Below, in pieces: positions 7,825-16,659 of a stretch of 64,000 bases of DNA. Both the position numbers and the translations under genes were made by a program. Each line of letters begins with the position of its first letter. Position 1 is the first letter of the stretch. The DNA comes from UBA1858 sp963976865 (lineage in GTDB: Bacteria; Pseudomonadota; Gammaproteobacteria; UBA4575): NCBI GenBank assembly GCA_963976865.1, contig CAXBLY010000001.1, positions 310,001-374,000 on the forward strand, written 5' to 3'. Below the pieces are notes generated by a model. That model saw only the letters and a program-made list of their open reading frames with translations, had not been told where the DNA came from and ran no database searches.

Positions 7825-8145
7825 TCAGAAAGCCAACTGTAACGTCAGCCATAACTTTGATTTTTGTTCCCCAAACAGCTGATCATTAAGATTCTGCTCT
7901 TTGTAATTAACTCCAATAACCTGATTTTGAGCGATTTTATGGCTCAATAAAAAGTCATCATGAATGCTCTCACCACTTAACGGGGCGATTGGCAGATGCG
8001 TATTTTCCGCGAATTTTAGTTCTAAGTGCTTGTTTTCACTTGCCTGAACTTTACTTTCGACCGACTCGTCGGCTACACATACACCCACAGCAATATTAAG
8101 ACAAATTAATATAAAAAATATACGCCATCTAAATACTTGTTTCAT
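7825..8145 (-). CDS. Small secreted protein of unknown function
   Basis: 106-aa protein with a clear N-terminal signal peptide (hydrophobic segment residues 8-24, cleavage probably after VCVA near residue 25). The rest is polar with no cysteine. The C-terminus, KSKLWLTLQLAF, ends in alternating hydrophobic residues and Phe, the pattern of a last outer-membrane beta strand, but 80 mature residues are few for a barrel. A weak AGGTAG site precedes the ATG. It follows the DUF481 gene on the same strand with a gap of about 120 bases. I do not recognise the family; it could be a fragment of a larger outer-membrane protein. Confidence 0.55.
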   Translation of the reverse strand: MKQVFRWRIFFILICLNIAVGVCVADESVESKVQASENKHLELKFAENTHLPIAPLSGESIHDDFLLSHKIAQNQVIGVNYKEQNLNDQLFGEQKSKLWLTLQLAF

Positions 8146-8267
8146 GTTGCTACCTGACTACTAATTGAAGTTTCTGGAAATTCAAAGCCAATGACCTGCC
8201 TTCAATATCCCCACAACAATTAAGTTAGCAATAACAATACCAACTATATCCGGGGTGAGATTACGCT

Positions 8268-9286
8268 CTAGAATTCATAGCCCAGAGTAAAAATGTATTC
8301 TTTGTCAGTTGACGCCGCGCCTTCTGCAGGTGAATTATTCCAGTCAATATTAGCTTGCAACTTCGCATTTATATAATCATTCAAGGGTATTTTAAGCCCT
8401 GTACTGGAACGGATATTTATATCGTCCCTGTTTTCCGCACTGAAAAACCCTTCATGATCATGGAAAGCACCCAACCAGGAGATAATTTTCTGCTCGTAGT
8501 CAAATGCCCAACGACCACCAACATACTGGTTATTCTCATCTTCCTCAAAATCTTCATCAACATAGGCAAATCCAATTTCACTACTCATCACAAGATCATC
8601 CCTGTCGAAGAATTGATAACCAGTACCCAGAGAATAGGTTGACCTTAATTTCAGGAGCTCTTCAAAGTCCTCTTCTAAAGATACCGAACCAAAGCCATAC
8701 CATTGAACTGTAATGAAATGGTCTAACTGAAAAGAACCAAATGTTTCGTCCTGTGTTTTTTCCCCGCTATTTTTTTCAATAGCCTTTGCAAGCTCAAGCG
8801 TATACCGGTTTTTTCTGTTCTAGCCTGCAACATTAAATTGCCCTGATAATCCTCTTCGTCTTCATTTCCGGTAGAACGACTCAAACCCACATCAATCTCG
8901 CCTGAGTATTTGATTTTATCCTGCGCTAACATTTGAACTTCTTCTGACTGATCTGGAGCGATTTCATGCGCTTCAAAAGTTTTATCAATTTCATTGCTGG
9001 TTAAATTAAATATCGAATCTTCATGTTTATATAGCTGCCCTGATACAGATTCACCATTATCAAACACAACTCTGACAGGAGTATCTGTGGTTAACGTCAC
9101 AATCATCTTGTGATTAATTTCAAGCGCTTTGGCAAATGCAGTATCAATAACGATTCGCTGATTATTTAGTTCAGTAATTGTGCCAAACAGTCTATCTCCA
9201 GAGGTTAATACAACCTCATCTGCTAAAATGGGCTTCACGATTAAGACAGACAGCAAGACGCCAAGAAGTCCTTTTATGACATTCAT
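8268..9286 (-). pseudogene. DUF481 (YdiY-like) outer-membrane protein, one frameshift
   Basis: Two reading pieces, about 9286-8723 and 8820-8268, join into one protein if one extra A is read in the A6 run at 8809-8814 (T6 on the plus strand). The joined product has a signal peptide (cleavage after PILA, near residue 22), an N-terminal domain of about 90 residues beginning LTSGDRLFGTI, and a DUF481 beta-barrel domain that starts GEIDVGLSRSTGNED and ends EYIFTLGYEF with the terminal Phe of outer-membrane proteins. In the present frame the protein ends early, after KTGIRLSLQRLLKK. The downstream piece keeps full DUF481 character with no further stops, so the break is recent, a sequencing error, or a slippage site. 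Function of the family is not established. Confidence 0.75.
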
Positions 9287-9415
9287 GAAATTTACCTAAA
9301 GTTATTGTGAGTGATACGTGATGTGGATATTGAGCGTGTCAATGCTGATTTGAAAATATACTGATACGATTATAATTTAGCACAATAGTTCCATACAGAT
9401 TAGACTGCAGCCAAC

Positions 9416-10228
9416 ATGCCTATTTATATTTTATTCGCGATCGTTGCTGGTGCATGCCTGGGCTGGTATACACTCAGACGCATTGCCGACTTTAAACGAG
9501 CTCAGCTATTCAATACTCCACTAACTGCGGACATGATTTCTTTACTTGAAACGAATGTTTCTCTGTACACACGTTTACCCAAGGCGCTTAAAACCCGACT
9601 ACATGGTTGTATACAAATTTTTCTGAATGAAAAAGAGTTCATTGGACAAGGCATCGAAATTACTCAACAGATACGTTTAACTATTGCTGGCAATGCCTGT
9701 ATGCTGCTTTTGCAGGGACAAAAACCCAGTTTTCCTGGCTTTACCAGCATTTTAGTTTACCCGGATACATATGTTGCCAGACAAGTCAGTCATAACGAAT
9801 CAATACAAGCTATAGAGGAAAGCCACAGAGCTGGTGAGTCCTGGTTCCGTGGTCCGATCGTCTTGTCATGGGGTGACACCCTGCGTGGTTCATTAAACCC
9901 GCATGATGGGCATAATGTCGTGATTCATGAGTTTGCACATAAGCTTGACGAGCAGAATGGTCGCATGGATGGCTTACCGCTACTAAGAGATCATACCCAC
10001 TATAAAGACTGGGCAAGAGTGCTTAATGAAGAGTTTGATTCATTGAAATCTCGATCACAACGTGGCAAAAATTCTGTGATGGATGAATACGGGACAGTCT
10101 CGCCACCAGAATTTTTTGCGGTGGCAACTGAATCTTTCTTCGAGAAATCTAAACAGATGCAAAAAAAGCTGCCTGATTTATATAAACAATTAAGTCGCTA
10201 TTACAATATAGACCCTGCTGAGTGGTAG
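9416..10228 (+). CDS. mtfA: MtfA-family zinc-dependent peptidase
   Basis: M90 metallopeptidase, 270 aa, close to the usual MtfA length. One N-terminal hydrophobic segment (residues 2-15). The zinc site HEFAHKLD (residues 176-183) carries the HExxH-type residues, and the downstream EQNGRMDGLP and EYGTVSPPEFFAVATESFF carry the second half of the active site, including a conserved Glu. In E. coli MtfA binds the repressor Mlc and so affects glucose phosphotransferase expression; whether Mlc exists here cannot be seen. It ends directly against the convergent yedK-like gene, with no terminator between them. Confidence 0.9.
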   Translation: MPIYILFAIVAGACLGWYTLRRIADFKRAQLFNTPLTADMISLLETNVSLYTRLPKALKTRLHGCIQIFLNEKEFIGQGIEITQQIRLTIAGNACMLLLQGQKPSFPGFTSILVYPDTYVARQVSHNESIQAIEESHRAGESWFRGPIVLSWGDTLRGSLNPHDGHNVVIHEFAHKLDEQNGRMDGLPLLRDHTHYKDWARVLNEEFDSLKSRSQRGKNSVMDEYGTVSPPEFFAVATESFFEKSKQMQKKLPDLYKQLSRYYNIDPAEW

Positions 10229-10873
10229 CTAGAACAAATCTTCTGTTCTACCAATCTGCTTCTCCAAAGTCATACAAATATATTCGACTGGTTTAGCCTG
10301 CATCAGCTCATCGATATCCTTGGCTTCCTTGCCAAACAACCACTGTTCAGCCTCATCAGGGGCTATTATGACTGGCATTCGATGATGAATCCCTGCCATT
10401 TTTTCATTCGGGTCAGTGGTACAGACGGACAAAAACATCTCACCATCCTGGCTGACCTCATAAATACCACCAAGCGTGAATGCGGCTTCATGAGTCTCTA
10501 TCCTATATCGATTACGCCTGCCTTTTGGCTGATTTTGGTCCCACTCATAGAATGCATTGACTGGTATTAGACAGCGCCTGCGTCTAATCGCATCTCCCCA
10601 CAACGGACTTTCCCAGATTAATTGTCCTTTTTTACTCATTCGGCGTGAATTAAATAAGCGCTTACCGTGGTCCCAGTCTCTAAGCCAGCCCCAGTTCATC
10701 AATGCGGTATCTTTGATGCGATTCTCATTAACAAAGCCAGAAACCAGAGGCTTATAGTACGGAAACAGATTTTCACTGGGCTGTGCCCCGGCACCCTTGC
10801 ACACAGGCATACCTATCTCTTCCATTAGCACAGCAATGGACTGATAATCGGTTACATTCACTCTTCCACACAT
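10229..10873 (-). CDS. yedK: SOS response-associated peptidase, YedK/HMCES family
   Basis: 214-aa SRAP protein that shields abasic sites in single-stranded DNA by a covalent bond through Cys2. The protein starts MCGRVNV, so the catalytic Cys follows directly after the initiator Met. Other conserved blocks are PVNAFYEWD (active Glu), TTDPNEKMAGIHHRMPVI (active His) and the N-terminal PYYKPLVSGF. Length agrees with the family. The stop codon directly abuts the stop codon of mtfA on the other strand. No LexA box is evident upstream, so an SOS link is not shown here. Confidence 0.93.
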   Translation of the reverse strand: MCGRVNVTDYQSIAVLMEEIGMPVCKGAGAQPSENLFPYYKPLVSGFVNENRIKDTALMNWGWLRDWDHGKRLFNSRRMSKKGQLIWESPLWGDAIRRRRCLIPVNAFYEWDQNQPKGRRNRYRIETHEAAFTLGGIYEVSQDGEMFLSVCTTDPNEKMAGIHHRMPVIIAPDEAEQWLFGKEAKDIDELMQAKPVEYICMTLEKQIGRTEDLF

Positions 10874-10938
10874 AATTTTGGTTTATACACAGACCGACTG
10901 AGTAAGAATATTACAAATTATCTTATCAGGTTTGATTA

Positions 10939-11445
10939 ATGAAGCTACACAGCAACATAAGTATCAATGGAAAACTGTATAGCAAAGGAATGAATATTCC
11001 CTGGTATATGATTTATCCATTCTTTATGTTTCATATGCTCATGTTTGGCGGATCCGGTTTCTTTATTGCTTATGGTAGTGACACAGATGTGCCATTTTTA
11101 TTTATGCATGGTGGCATTGCCATACTTGTCTATATTATTTTTTACTTTACAATTTTTGGTGTTGAACAAGTCAAATGGATGTTCACTAATGCCGCTCTTG
11201 GCTTTCTGGGCATATACAGCGAAATAGACTGGATATTATCGCGCTTCGATAAACACGCTGATGATTTTGAATGGTATGTTCATATTGTTCCGTTTCTATA
11301 TTATGTTTTATACACATTTCTCCTCAGACAGGCGGTAATAGACATAAGTGGTTCACGCAACAATGAACAGCGCATGAGGTTTGTAAACTATGCTTATGTG
11401 AGTTTATCATTGATAGTATATCTAACTATTTTGCTGTCAAAGTAA
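10939..11445 (+). CDS. Membrane protein of unknown function, about four helices
   Basis: 168-aa protein with hydrophobic segments near residues 21-43, 50-72, 117-132 and 147-166 and an amphipathic N-terminus. The loop between segments 2 and 3 is acidic (RFDKHADDFEWY). No motif is recognised. The ATG at 10939 follows ATCAGG at 8-9 nt, a modest ribosome site. It stands alone between yedK and the hydrolase gene. Confidence 0.65.
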   Translation: MKLHSNISINGKLYSKGMNIPWYMIYPFFMFHMLMFGGSGFFIAYGSDTDVPFLFMHGGIAILVYIIFYFTIFGVEQVKWMFTNAALGFLGIYSEIDWILSRFDKHADDFEWYVHIVPFLYYVLYTFLLRQAVIDISGSRNNEQRMRFVNYAYVSLSLIVYLTILLSK

Positions 11446-11519
11446 TATGATTCGCTCTTGGCTGTTTTAGGAAACGACCAATCATGCCCACCAGACATTC
11501 ATAATTCATCGAGGATGTT

Positions 11520-12605
11520 ATGTATTTCATTACCAACAGACAGTTCAACTCTTCCAAACACGGCTACGACAAATTTACCAAACACCCGAATGCCAAAGGT
11601 CCCAATGAATTACAGGCCATAGAAATCACCGGTGTCATCAAACCTAAATTCAGACTCCTAAAGGATCAACTTTCCGTCGCAGAAGTTAAGCGTTTGAAAA
11701 ATAAATTTAATCTGGATATTGACGAGAATGCACCACATTATGCAAGCCTAAGTGTTGCATGCAATATATTTGAGCAGGCTCAAAAGAATCAAAAAAATGT
11801 GCTGCTTTATGTGCATGGCTATAACAATGATATAAAAGACGTCTATTCCACCGCAAGAGAAATCGAGCGTTTATATGATGTCATCGTCGTCACTTTTACC
11901 TGGCCTGCGAATGGAGGTGGTGCACTGTCAGGCACATTGTCATATCTGGCAGATAAGCGTGATGCCCGTGCATCACAGGATGCGTTAAACCGATGTATTG
12001 ACCTGGTTGGCAAATATCATGCCCTTCTCACCATGTCTGCAAGAAATACCCTGGAGGCACGCGCGAGTAAAAAATTTCCAGATAACCCTACCAGGCAACG
12101 CGAATATTTATCTGAGTTAATCAAGAAATATTGTGACCTGTCTGTTAGCCTGCTATGTCATAGCATGGGAAATTATGTGTTCAAACACGCTCTGTCCAGC
12201 AGCCTTTCAGAGTCACGCAAACTTATATTTGATAATATTATTCTAGCCGCCGCCGATGCCAATAATGAATCACACAGACTTTGGGTAGAGAAACTTCAGG
12301 TAAGAAACTCAATTTATATCACCATTAATGAAAACGACTACGCATTATCATGGTCCAGACGAAAGCCTGGCGAACAACAAAAAGCGCGTTTAGGTCATTA
12401 CCTGAAAAAACTCGATGCTAACAATGCTACTTATGTGGATTTCACCCGCGAAAAGTCAGTTAATACAAGCCACTCCTATTTTGACAGCAAAACCGCAGGA
12501 CATAACAAAGGAGTTATGCGTTTTTTTAAAAAGGTATTTTCAGGCGATGACGTTACTCCCTATCTGGAATATACACCCCATAACAATACTTACCGACCTA
12601 AATAA
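11520..12605 (+). CDS. Alpha/beta hydrolase, DUF900 type
   Basis: 361-aa cytoplasmic protein without signal peptide. Residues 96-103, VLLYVHGYNN, are the strand-oxyanion element of an alpha/beta hydrolase. LLCHSMGNYVF (residues 212-222) is the nucleophile elbow with the pattern H-S-M-G, so Ser is the nucleophile. The DUF900 family is typically recognised by this arrangement plus the TFTWPANG strand seen near residue 127. The catalytic Asp is probably in the ILAAADAN region and the His in the C-terminal third. An AGG-containing site sits upstream. It is followed after 5 nt by the Cys-cluster gene, so the two are likely co-transcribed. Substrate unknown. Confidence 0.8.
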   Translation: MYFITNRQFNSSKHGYDKFTKHPNAKGPNELQAIEITGVIKPKFRLLKDQLSVAEVKRLKNKFNLDIDENAPHYASLSVACNIFEQAQKNQKNVLLYVHGYNNDIKDVYSTAREIERLYDVIVVTFTWPANGGGALSGTLSYLADKRDARASQDALNRCIDLVGKYHALLTMSARNTLEARASKKFPDNPTRQREYLSELIKKYCDLSVSLLCHSMGNYVFKHALSSSLSESRKLIFDNIILAAADANNESHRLWVEKLQVRNSIYITINENDYALSWSRRKPGEQQKARLGHYLKKLDANNATYVDFTREKSVNTSHSYFDSKTAGHNKGVMRFFKKVFSGDDVTPYLEYTPHNNTYRPK

Positions 12606-12610
12606 CTAAA

Positions 12611-13000
12611 GTGAAATCATGCAACCAATGTGGAAAATGTTGTATTAAATACAGCAGTGGTGGTCTGTCTGCCAGTGCTAACGAAATCTTGTGGTGGGAT
12701 ATAGCCAGGCCTCATATATATAACCATGTAAGCAATGGAAAGATTTGGGCAGACCCGGACACCGGCAAACCACTGGATTTATGCCCCTGGTTACGCAAGC
12801 ATCCTAACAATGTCTATACTTGCGACATCTATTTTGACAGGCCTGATGACTGTAAATTCTACCCCGTTACCATTGAGCAGATGATCTCGGATGATTGTGA
12901 CATGTTAGAGCCTGGAGATTTAACAAATACCAGGCGCGCCCAGAAAACTCTGGATAAAATTATGTCCGACAGCCGGCCTGCAATTGACGGGAACGATTAA
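12611..13000 (+). CDS. YkgJ-family cysteine cluster protein
   Basis: 129-aa protein of the YkgJ/UPF0153 cysteine cluster family, thought to bind a metal or Fe-S cluster. The N-terminal CNQCGKCCIKY (residues 4-13) is the diagnostic CxxCxxCC motif; further cysteines occur in DLCPWL, YTCDIYFDRPDDC and DDCDM, matching the second half of the family signature with an arginine- and proline-containing CxIYxxRPxxCRxFP-like stretch. The start is GTG five bases after the hydrolase stop codon, so translation is probably coupled. Role not known. Confidence 0.85.
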   Translation: MKSCNQCGKCCIKYSSGGLSASANEILWWDIARPHIYNHVSNGKIWADPDTGKPLDLCPWLRKHPNNVYTCDIYFDRPDDCKFYPVTIEQMISDDCDMLEPGDLTNTRRAQKTLDKIMSDSRPAIDGND

Positions 13001-13123
13001 CAATAGCCCATACAATTGCATTCGTAACACCATATTAACCGCTTATATATATGAGCAAGTGATGCATGACAACATCAAGGTATGCTTGTCTGACAGACCC
13101 AGCAATCCAGGATTATGTTATTC

Positions 13124-13132
13124 TGTTATAAT
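13124..13132 (+). promoter_or_regulatory. Extended -10 promoter element
   Basis: TGTTATAAT contains the extended -10 TGn followed by a perfect TATAAT (13127-13132). The -35 region is poor, as usual for extended -10 promoters. It lies about 66 nt upstream of the small gene at 13198. Confidence 0.55.
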
Positions 13133-13197
13133 AGCAGATTGTTATTATTACAGATGCTATATACTTTCATTGCAACAAATTTTACTGAGGTACACAT

Positions 13198-13431
13198 ATG
13201 TCAGCCCAAAGCCAGCTGGAAGTATTAGTAACCACTTTAATTGAAAGTGGTGCCGATCACGATAGAATCACTTCGCTTCAGGATAGCTTCAATGATCAAC
13301 AGGTTGAAGTATTTCTGGAAAAACTGTCCACCCTTGAAAGTCTTGATGCCTTAATTGACAGTCCTTCAAATAATCCTGATCAATCCAATCAATTAATTGA
13401 TATTGTCAGCGAATTAATTATCAGTAAATAA
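13198..13431 (+). CDS. Small acidic cytoplasmic protein, unknown
   Basis: 77-aa, acidic, mostly helical by composition, with no cysteine and no signal peptide. A TGAGG ribosome site precedes the ATG, and an extended -10 promoter lies upstream, which support it as a real gene. The central segment FNDQQVEVFLEKLSTLESLDALID looks like a helix pair. No family recognised and no partner gene on the same strand within 200 bases. Confidence 0.6.
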   Translation: MSAQSQLEVLVTTLIESGADHDRITSLQDSFNDQQVEVFLEKLSTLESLDALIDSPSNNPDQSNQLIDIVSELIISK

Positions 13432-13687
13432 AATTCGCATATTTCTCTCTGACGGAATATTACTGTCTTATCCATATCAATCATAAATGCGCTATATATT
13501 CACTGCTGTAAGCGCTGAATTCACTGTATTACATTCAATACCCGTAAGCATTCAGGTTTATTTCACTCAAGAAAACTAACCATCTAATTACTCTTACGCT
13601 GGCATCGCGCAGATTAACTTTGTAATAAAAGCAGTATCAATAAGGTCTTATTTACATCAACCATATTTATACATTCAGGCTAACAAA

Positions 13688-14278
13688 ATGAAATACGTGA
13701 TATTTTCTGCGCTCGCCAGTTTTTTACTACTTTCAAGCTCTATCAGTTTTGCTGATAAAGCCATTTTTGCAGGCGGGTGCTTCTGGTGTGTAGAATCTGA
13801 CTTCGAAAAACTGGAGGGTGTTACTGAAGCCGTTTCAGGATTCACGGGCGGTACTTTAGAAAACCCTACCTACAGCGGAAATCATAAGGGTCATTACGAA
13901 GCCGTTGAAGTAACATATGATCCAGATATCGTAAGTTATGCGCAATTACTTGATTATTTCTGGAGACATATTGACCCGTTTGATGCCAAGGGACAATTCT
14001 GTGACAAAGGGTTTAGTTACTTGAGCGCCATCTTTGTAGCCAACCAAAACGAACGTGAACTTGCAGAAAAATCCAGACAGAAAGTTATAGAACTATTTCC
14101 CGACCAGACAGTTGTGACACCGATACTGGATGCATCCATTTTCTACCCAATTACAGGCAAAGAAAGCTATCACCAGGATTATTACAAGAAAAACCCTGTG
14201 CGTTATAAATACTACCGCTGGAATTGTGGGCGTGATCAACGTGTGCAGGAAATCTGGGGAAAGCAGGAAACCCATTAA
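13688..14278 (+). CDS. msrA: Peptide methionine-S-sulfoxide reductase, exported
   Basis: 196-aa MsrA that reduces the S-epimer of methionine sulfoxide. It has a signal peptide (residues 1-22, cleavage after SFA), so it acts in the periplasm. The catalytic motif GGCFWC (residues 31-36) contains the nucleophilic Cys, followed by VESDFEKLEGVTEAVSGFTGG and the conserved GHYEAVEVTYDP. A resolving cysteine may be in FCDKGFSY or in the C-terminal YRWNCGRDQR. Weak FNR-like half sites at about 13470 and 13650 were noted but not accepted. It is a single-gene unit, consistent with an oxidative-stress role beside OxyR. Confidence 0.95.
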   Translation: MKYVIFSALASFLLLSSSISFADKAIFAGGCFWCVESDFEKLEGVTEAVSGFTGGTLENPTYSGNHKGHYEAVEVTYDPDIVSYAQLLDYFWRHIDPFDAKGQFCDKGFSYLSAIFVANQNERELAEKSRQKVIELFPDQTVVTPILDASIFYPITGKESYHQDYYKKNPVRYKYYRWNCGRDQRVQEIWGKQETH

Positions 14279-14293
14279 CTAATAAGCAATCAG

Positions 14294-14317
14294 AATGAGC
14301 GCACTGGCATGCTCATT
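14294..14317 (+). terminator. Weak hairpin after msrA
   Basis: Inverted repeat AATGAGC (14294-14300) and GCTCATT (14311-14317) with a 10-nt loop, 16 nt after the msrA stop codon. No T run follows, so termination here would be inefficient or Rho-assisted. Confidence 0.4.
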
Positions 14318-14481
14318 ATTATCGCGCGTTAAATTAATTTTACGGCTTCAGTTTGCCCTATAGTGTCAAGAGAGCCTGCACTTGAGGGTGAAGCAGAAGA
14401 CTCCATTATATTTACAAATTTTGTACAGAGCTTTAGCAGATAAAACACATATCAGCAGAATTATATATGCATATAAACCTG

Positions 14482-16335
14482 CTAAAACATTTCTGATGAG
14501 TCTACCTCTTTCCTAGACTTGTTTGCGTCACGTGTTGGTATGAAATCACCAGTGATCATTTCTTCATAACACATACCTGGCCCTACCATCGGATACACAC
14601 CAGCATCACGATCTATAATGACTTCAAGAAAGGCAGGCCCTGAAAATTCAACAAACTCTTTAATTACCTTTGGCAAGTCAGCTTTGTTTTCAAGACGCAC
14701 TGCAAATTCAAAGCCATCTGATTCAGCAGATTTAATAAAATTCTTTTTATGCAGTGACTTATCACTTGCAGAAAGGCGACCTTTAAAAAACAGCTTCTGC
14801 CACTGCTTTACCATCCCGTCACCATAGTTATTCAGTACAACCGTTTTTATCGGCAACTGATAAGTTGTCACTGTTTCCAGTTCTCCAAGATTCATGCGAA
14901 TGCTGGCATCACCGTCTATATCGATTACCATTAGATCGGGCTTTGCAAACTGGGCACCAATGGCTGCCGGCAAGCCAAATCCCATTGTTCCCATACTTCC
15001 AGAAGTCAGCCATAAACGCGGCTTTTTGAAATCAAAATACTGTGCGGCCCACATCTGATGCTGACCTACACCTGTGCTAATTATCGCGTTTCCTTTGGTG
15101 TGTTTATTTATTTCTTCAATGACTGCATACGGCTGAATAGCATCAGTTTCCCTATCATAGTTCATCGCATAAGTAGATTTAAGCTCTGCAATATGCTCAT
15201 GCCACTGCGAATAATCCGGCTTGAATCTGTAAACTTCTTCTCCATATTCCAGAAGATGTTTCAGGCTCTCTGACAGTAATCCGATATGATGCCAGTTGAC
15301 TGTTTTTACTTTGTCTATTTCAGATGGATCTATATCAAAGTGAGCAATATATTTTGCATTCGGCGCAAACTTGTCAGGAACTGCAGCCACGCGATCATCA
15401 AAGCGTGCACCAATCGCTATCAGAAAATCACTGTCATCTGCTGCGTAGTTCGCAAATGCTGTTCCATGCATCCCCAGCATATGCAAAGCTCTGGGCTTGG
15501 TCGTGTCATATGCACCTATACCCATTAACGTGGTTACCACAGGAATTTTATACGCGTCAGCAAACGCTCTTAACTGTTCAGAGGCCTCGCCATTAATCGC
15601 ACCTCCGCCAGCATAGATTAATGGTCGCTCGGCTTGAGAAAGAGCATCATAAAACTGCTTTCGTTTATCGGCTGTCAATTCAGATGCAATTACTGCATGC
15701 ATTCGCTCACGATAGCCGCGTACAGGTAAACGCCCACGCCCATTGAAAGGACCTACCCAGTTCTGAACATCCTTGGGAATATCAATCACAACCGGACCTG
15801 GCCTGCCCGTGCGTGCAATTTCAAATGCCGTGCGAATTGTTGATTCCAGCTTGGTTGGATCCGTTACCAGGAAAATATGCTTGGCAACTGCTCCCATAAT
15901 GTTTGCAATTGGCGCTTCCTGGAATCCATCACTTCCAATTGCTGCAGTTGGAACCTGGCCACAGATAACCACAATGGGAATTGAATCAGCCATGCAGTCT
16001 CTGACTGGGGTCACGGTATTTGTCGCACCGGGTCCCGATGTCACCATTACAACACCAACCTTTCCACTGGCACGAGCATAACCAGACGCCATGAAACCAG
16101 CACCTTGCTCATTCGCGGGAACTATCAATGGCATAGCATCATTCGTTTGTTCGTTGAAACGGAATACCGCGTCATATGTAGGAAGAATGGCTCCGCCGCT
16201 ATATCCAAAAATGACATCAGTTTTTTCCTGAGCGAGTACTTGGACGATAATATCCGAACCCGTCATTTCCTGACCGGCGAGCGGATGATCCGAAACCTGT
16301 TCGATTTCCAGAGCTTGTTGAGCGGCACTTTGCAT
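14482..16335 (-). CDS. ilvB: Acetolactate synthase large subunit
   Basis: 617-aa thiamine diphosphate enzyme that condenses pyruvate to acetolactate (or acetohydroxybutyrate) for branched-chain amino acids. N-terminal pyrimidine-binding domain with the catalytic Glu in VPANEQGAGFMA; central domain with FDDRVA, which binds FAD in this family; C-terminal domain with the TDP/Mg motif IDGDASIRMNLGELET and LNNYGDGMVKQWQ. It carries about 23 extra residues before MTGSDIIVQVLA, which could be the true start. There is no ilvH/ilvN regulatory subunit gene next to it, unlike the normal ilvIH operon. It may use a small subunit encoded elsewhere, or be a catabolic or specialised copy. No attenuator was recognised upstream. 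Confidence 0.9.
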   Translation of the reverse strand: MQSAAQQALEIEQVSDHPLAGQEMTGSDIIVQVLAQEKTDVIFGYSGGAILPTYDAVFRFNEQTNDAMPLIVPANEQGAGFMASGYARASGKVGVVMVTSGPGATNTVTPVRDCMADSIPIVVICGQVPTAAIGSDGFQEAPIANIMGAVAKHIFLVTDPTKLESTIRTAFEIARTGRPGPVVIDIPKDVQNWVGPFNGRGRLPVRGYRERMHAVIASELTADKRKQFYDALSQAERPLIYAGGGAINGEASEQLRAFADAYKIPVVTTLMGIGAYDTTKPRALHMLGMHGTAFANYAADDSDFLIAIGARFDDRVAAVPDKFAPNAKYIAHFDIDPSEIDKVKTVNWHHIGLLSESLKHLLEYGEEVYRFKPDYSQWHEHIAELKSTYAMNYDRETDAIQPYAVIEEINKHTKGNAIISTGVGQHQMWAAQYFDFKKPRLWLTSGSMGTMGFGLPAAIGAQFAKPDLMVIDIDGDASIRMNLGELETVTTYQLPIKTVVLNNYGDGMVKQWQKLFFKGRLSASDKSLHKKNFIKSAESDGFEFAVRLENKADLPKVIKEFVEFSGPAFLEVIIDRDAGVYPMVGPGMCYEEMITGDFIPTRDANKSRKEVDSSEMF

Positions 16336-16659
16336 AACTTTGTTAAAATCTTGATTAAAAAGGAGTTATATAAGAACTTACTTATTTATAGCGGGTGAGT
16401 CAATGACCAATAAGTAACAACTTCACAGTTATAACAACCTTAGACGCCTCATTAGCTATAACACCCAGTACATTCTCTTGTGGAATCACGGCAGGTCAAT
16501 TTCAAAACTGACTTGCTGGCAGGCAACTCTATTGGACACTGAATGAAATACCCAACACTCTGCACGCAGTCCTAAAATCAGCCCAATAACTTGCACGCCC
16601 TAATGGAAAACGCTAGTTTGGGGTACATAGATTTCCACTTAGATAAAACGATTGGGTAT
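16336..16659. other. Divergent region between ilvB and cbbQ
   Basis: 324 bases, AT-rich. It could hold promoters for both genes but none stands out. In-frame start codons for cbbQ also exist at 16591 (TTG) and 16603 (ATG); they would add 19-23 residues not typical of the family, so I treat this stretch as non-coding. Confidence 0.45.

Noticed and set aside
8800..8820. Programmed -1 ribosomal frameshift at the A6 run of the DUF481 gene
   Set aside because: The A-run is slippery, but the phasing differs from the canonical X-XXY-YYZ heptamer, and no stimulatory stem was found. A simple indel is the simpler reading, though slippage is not excluded.
13460..13660. FNR-like half sites upstream of msrA
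   Set aside because: Only 8 of 10 consensus positions match, which is expected by chance in AT-rich sequence.
16591..16659. Longer start for the cbbQ gene
   Set aside because: The extra 19-23 residues are not typical of the family, and the ATG at 16660 starts close to the conserved region.
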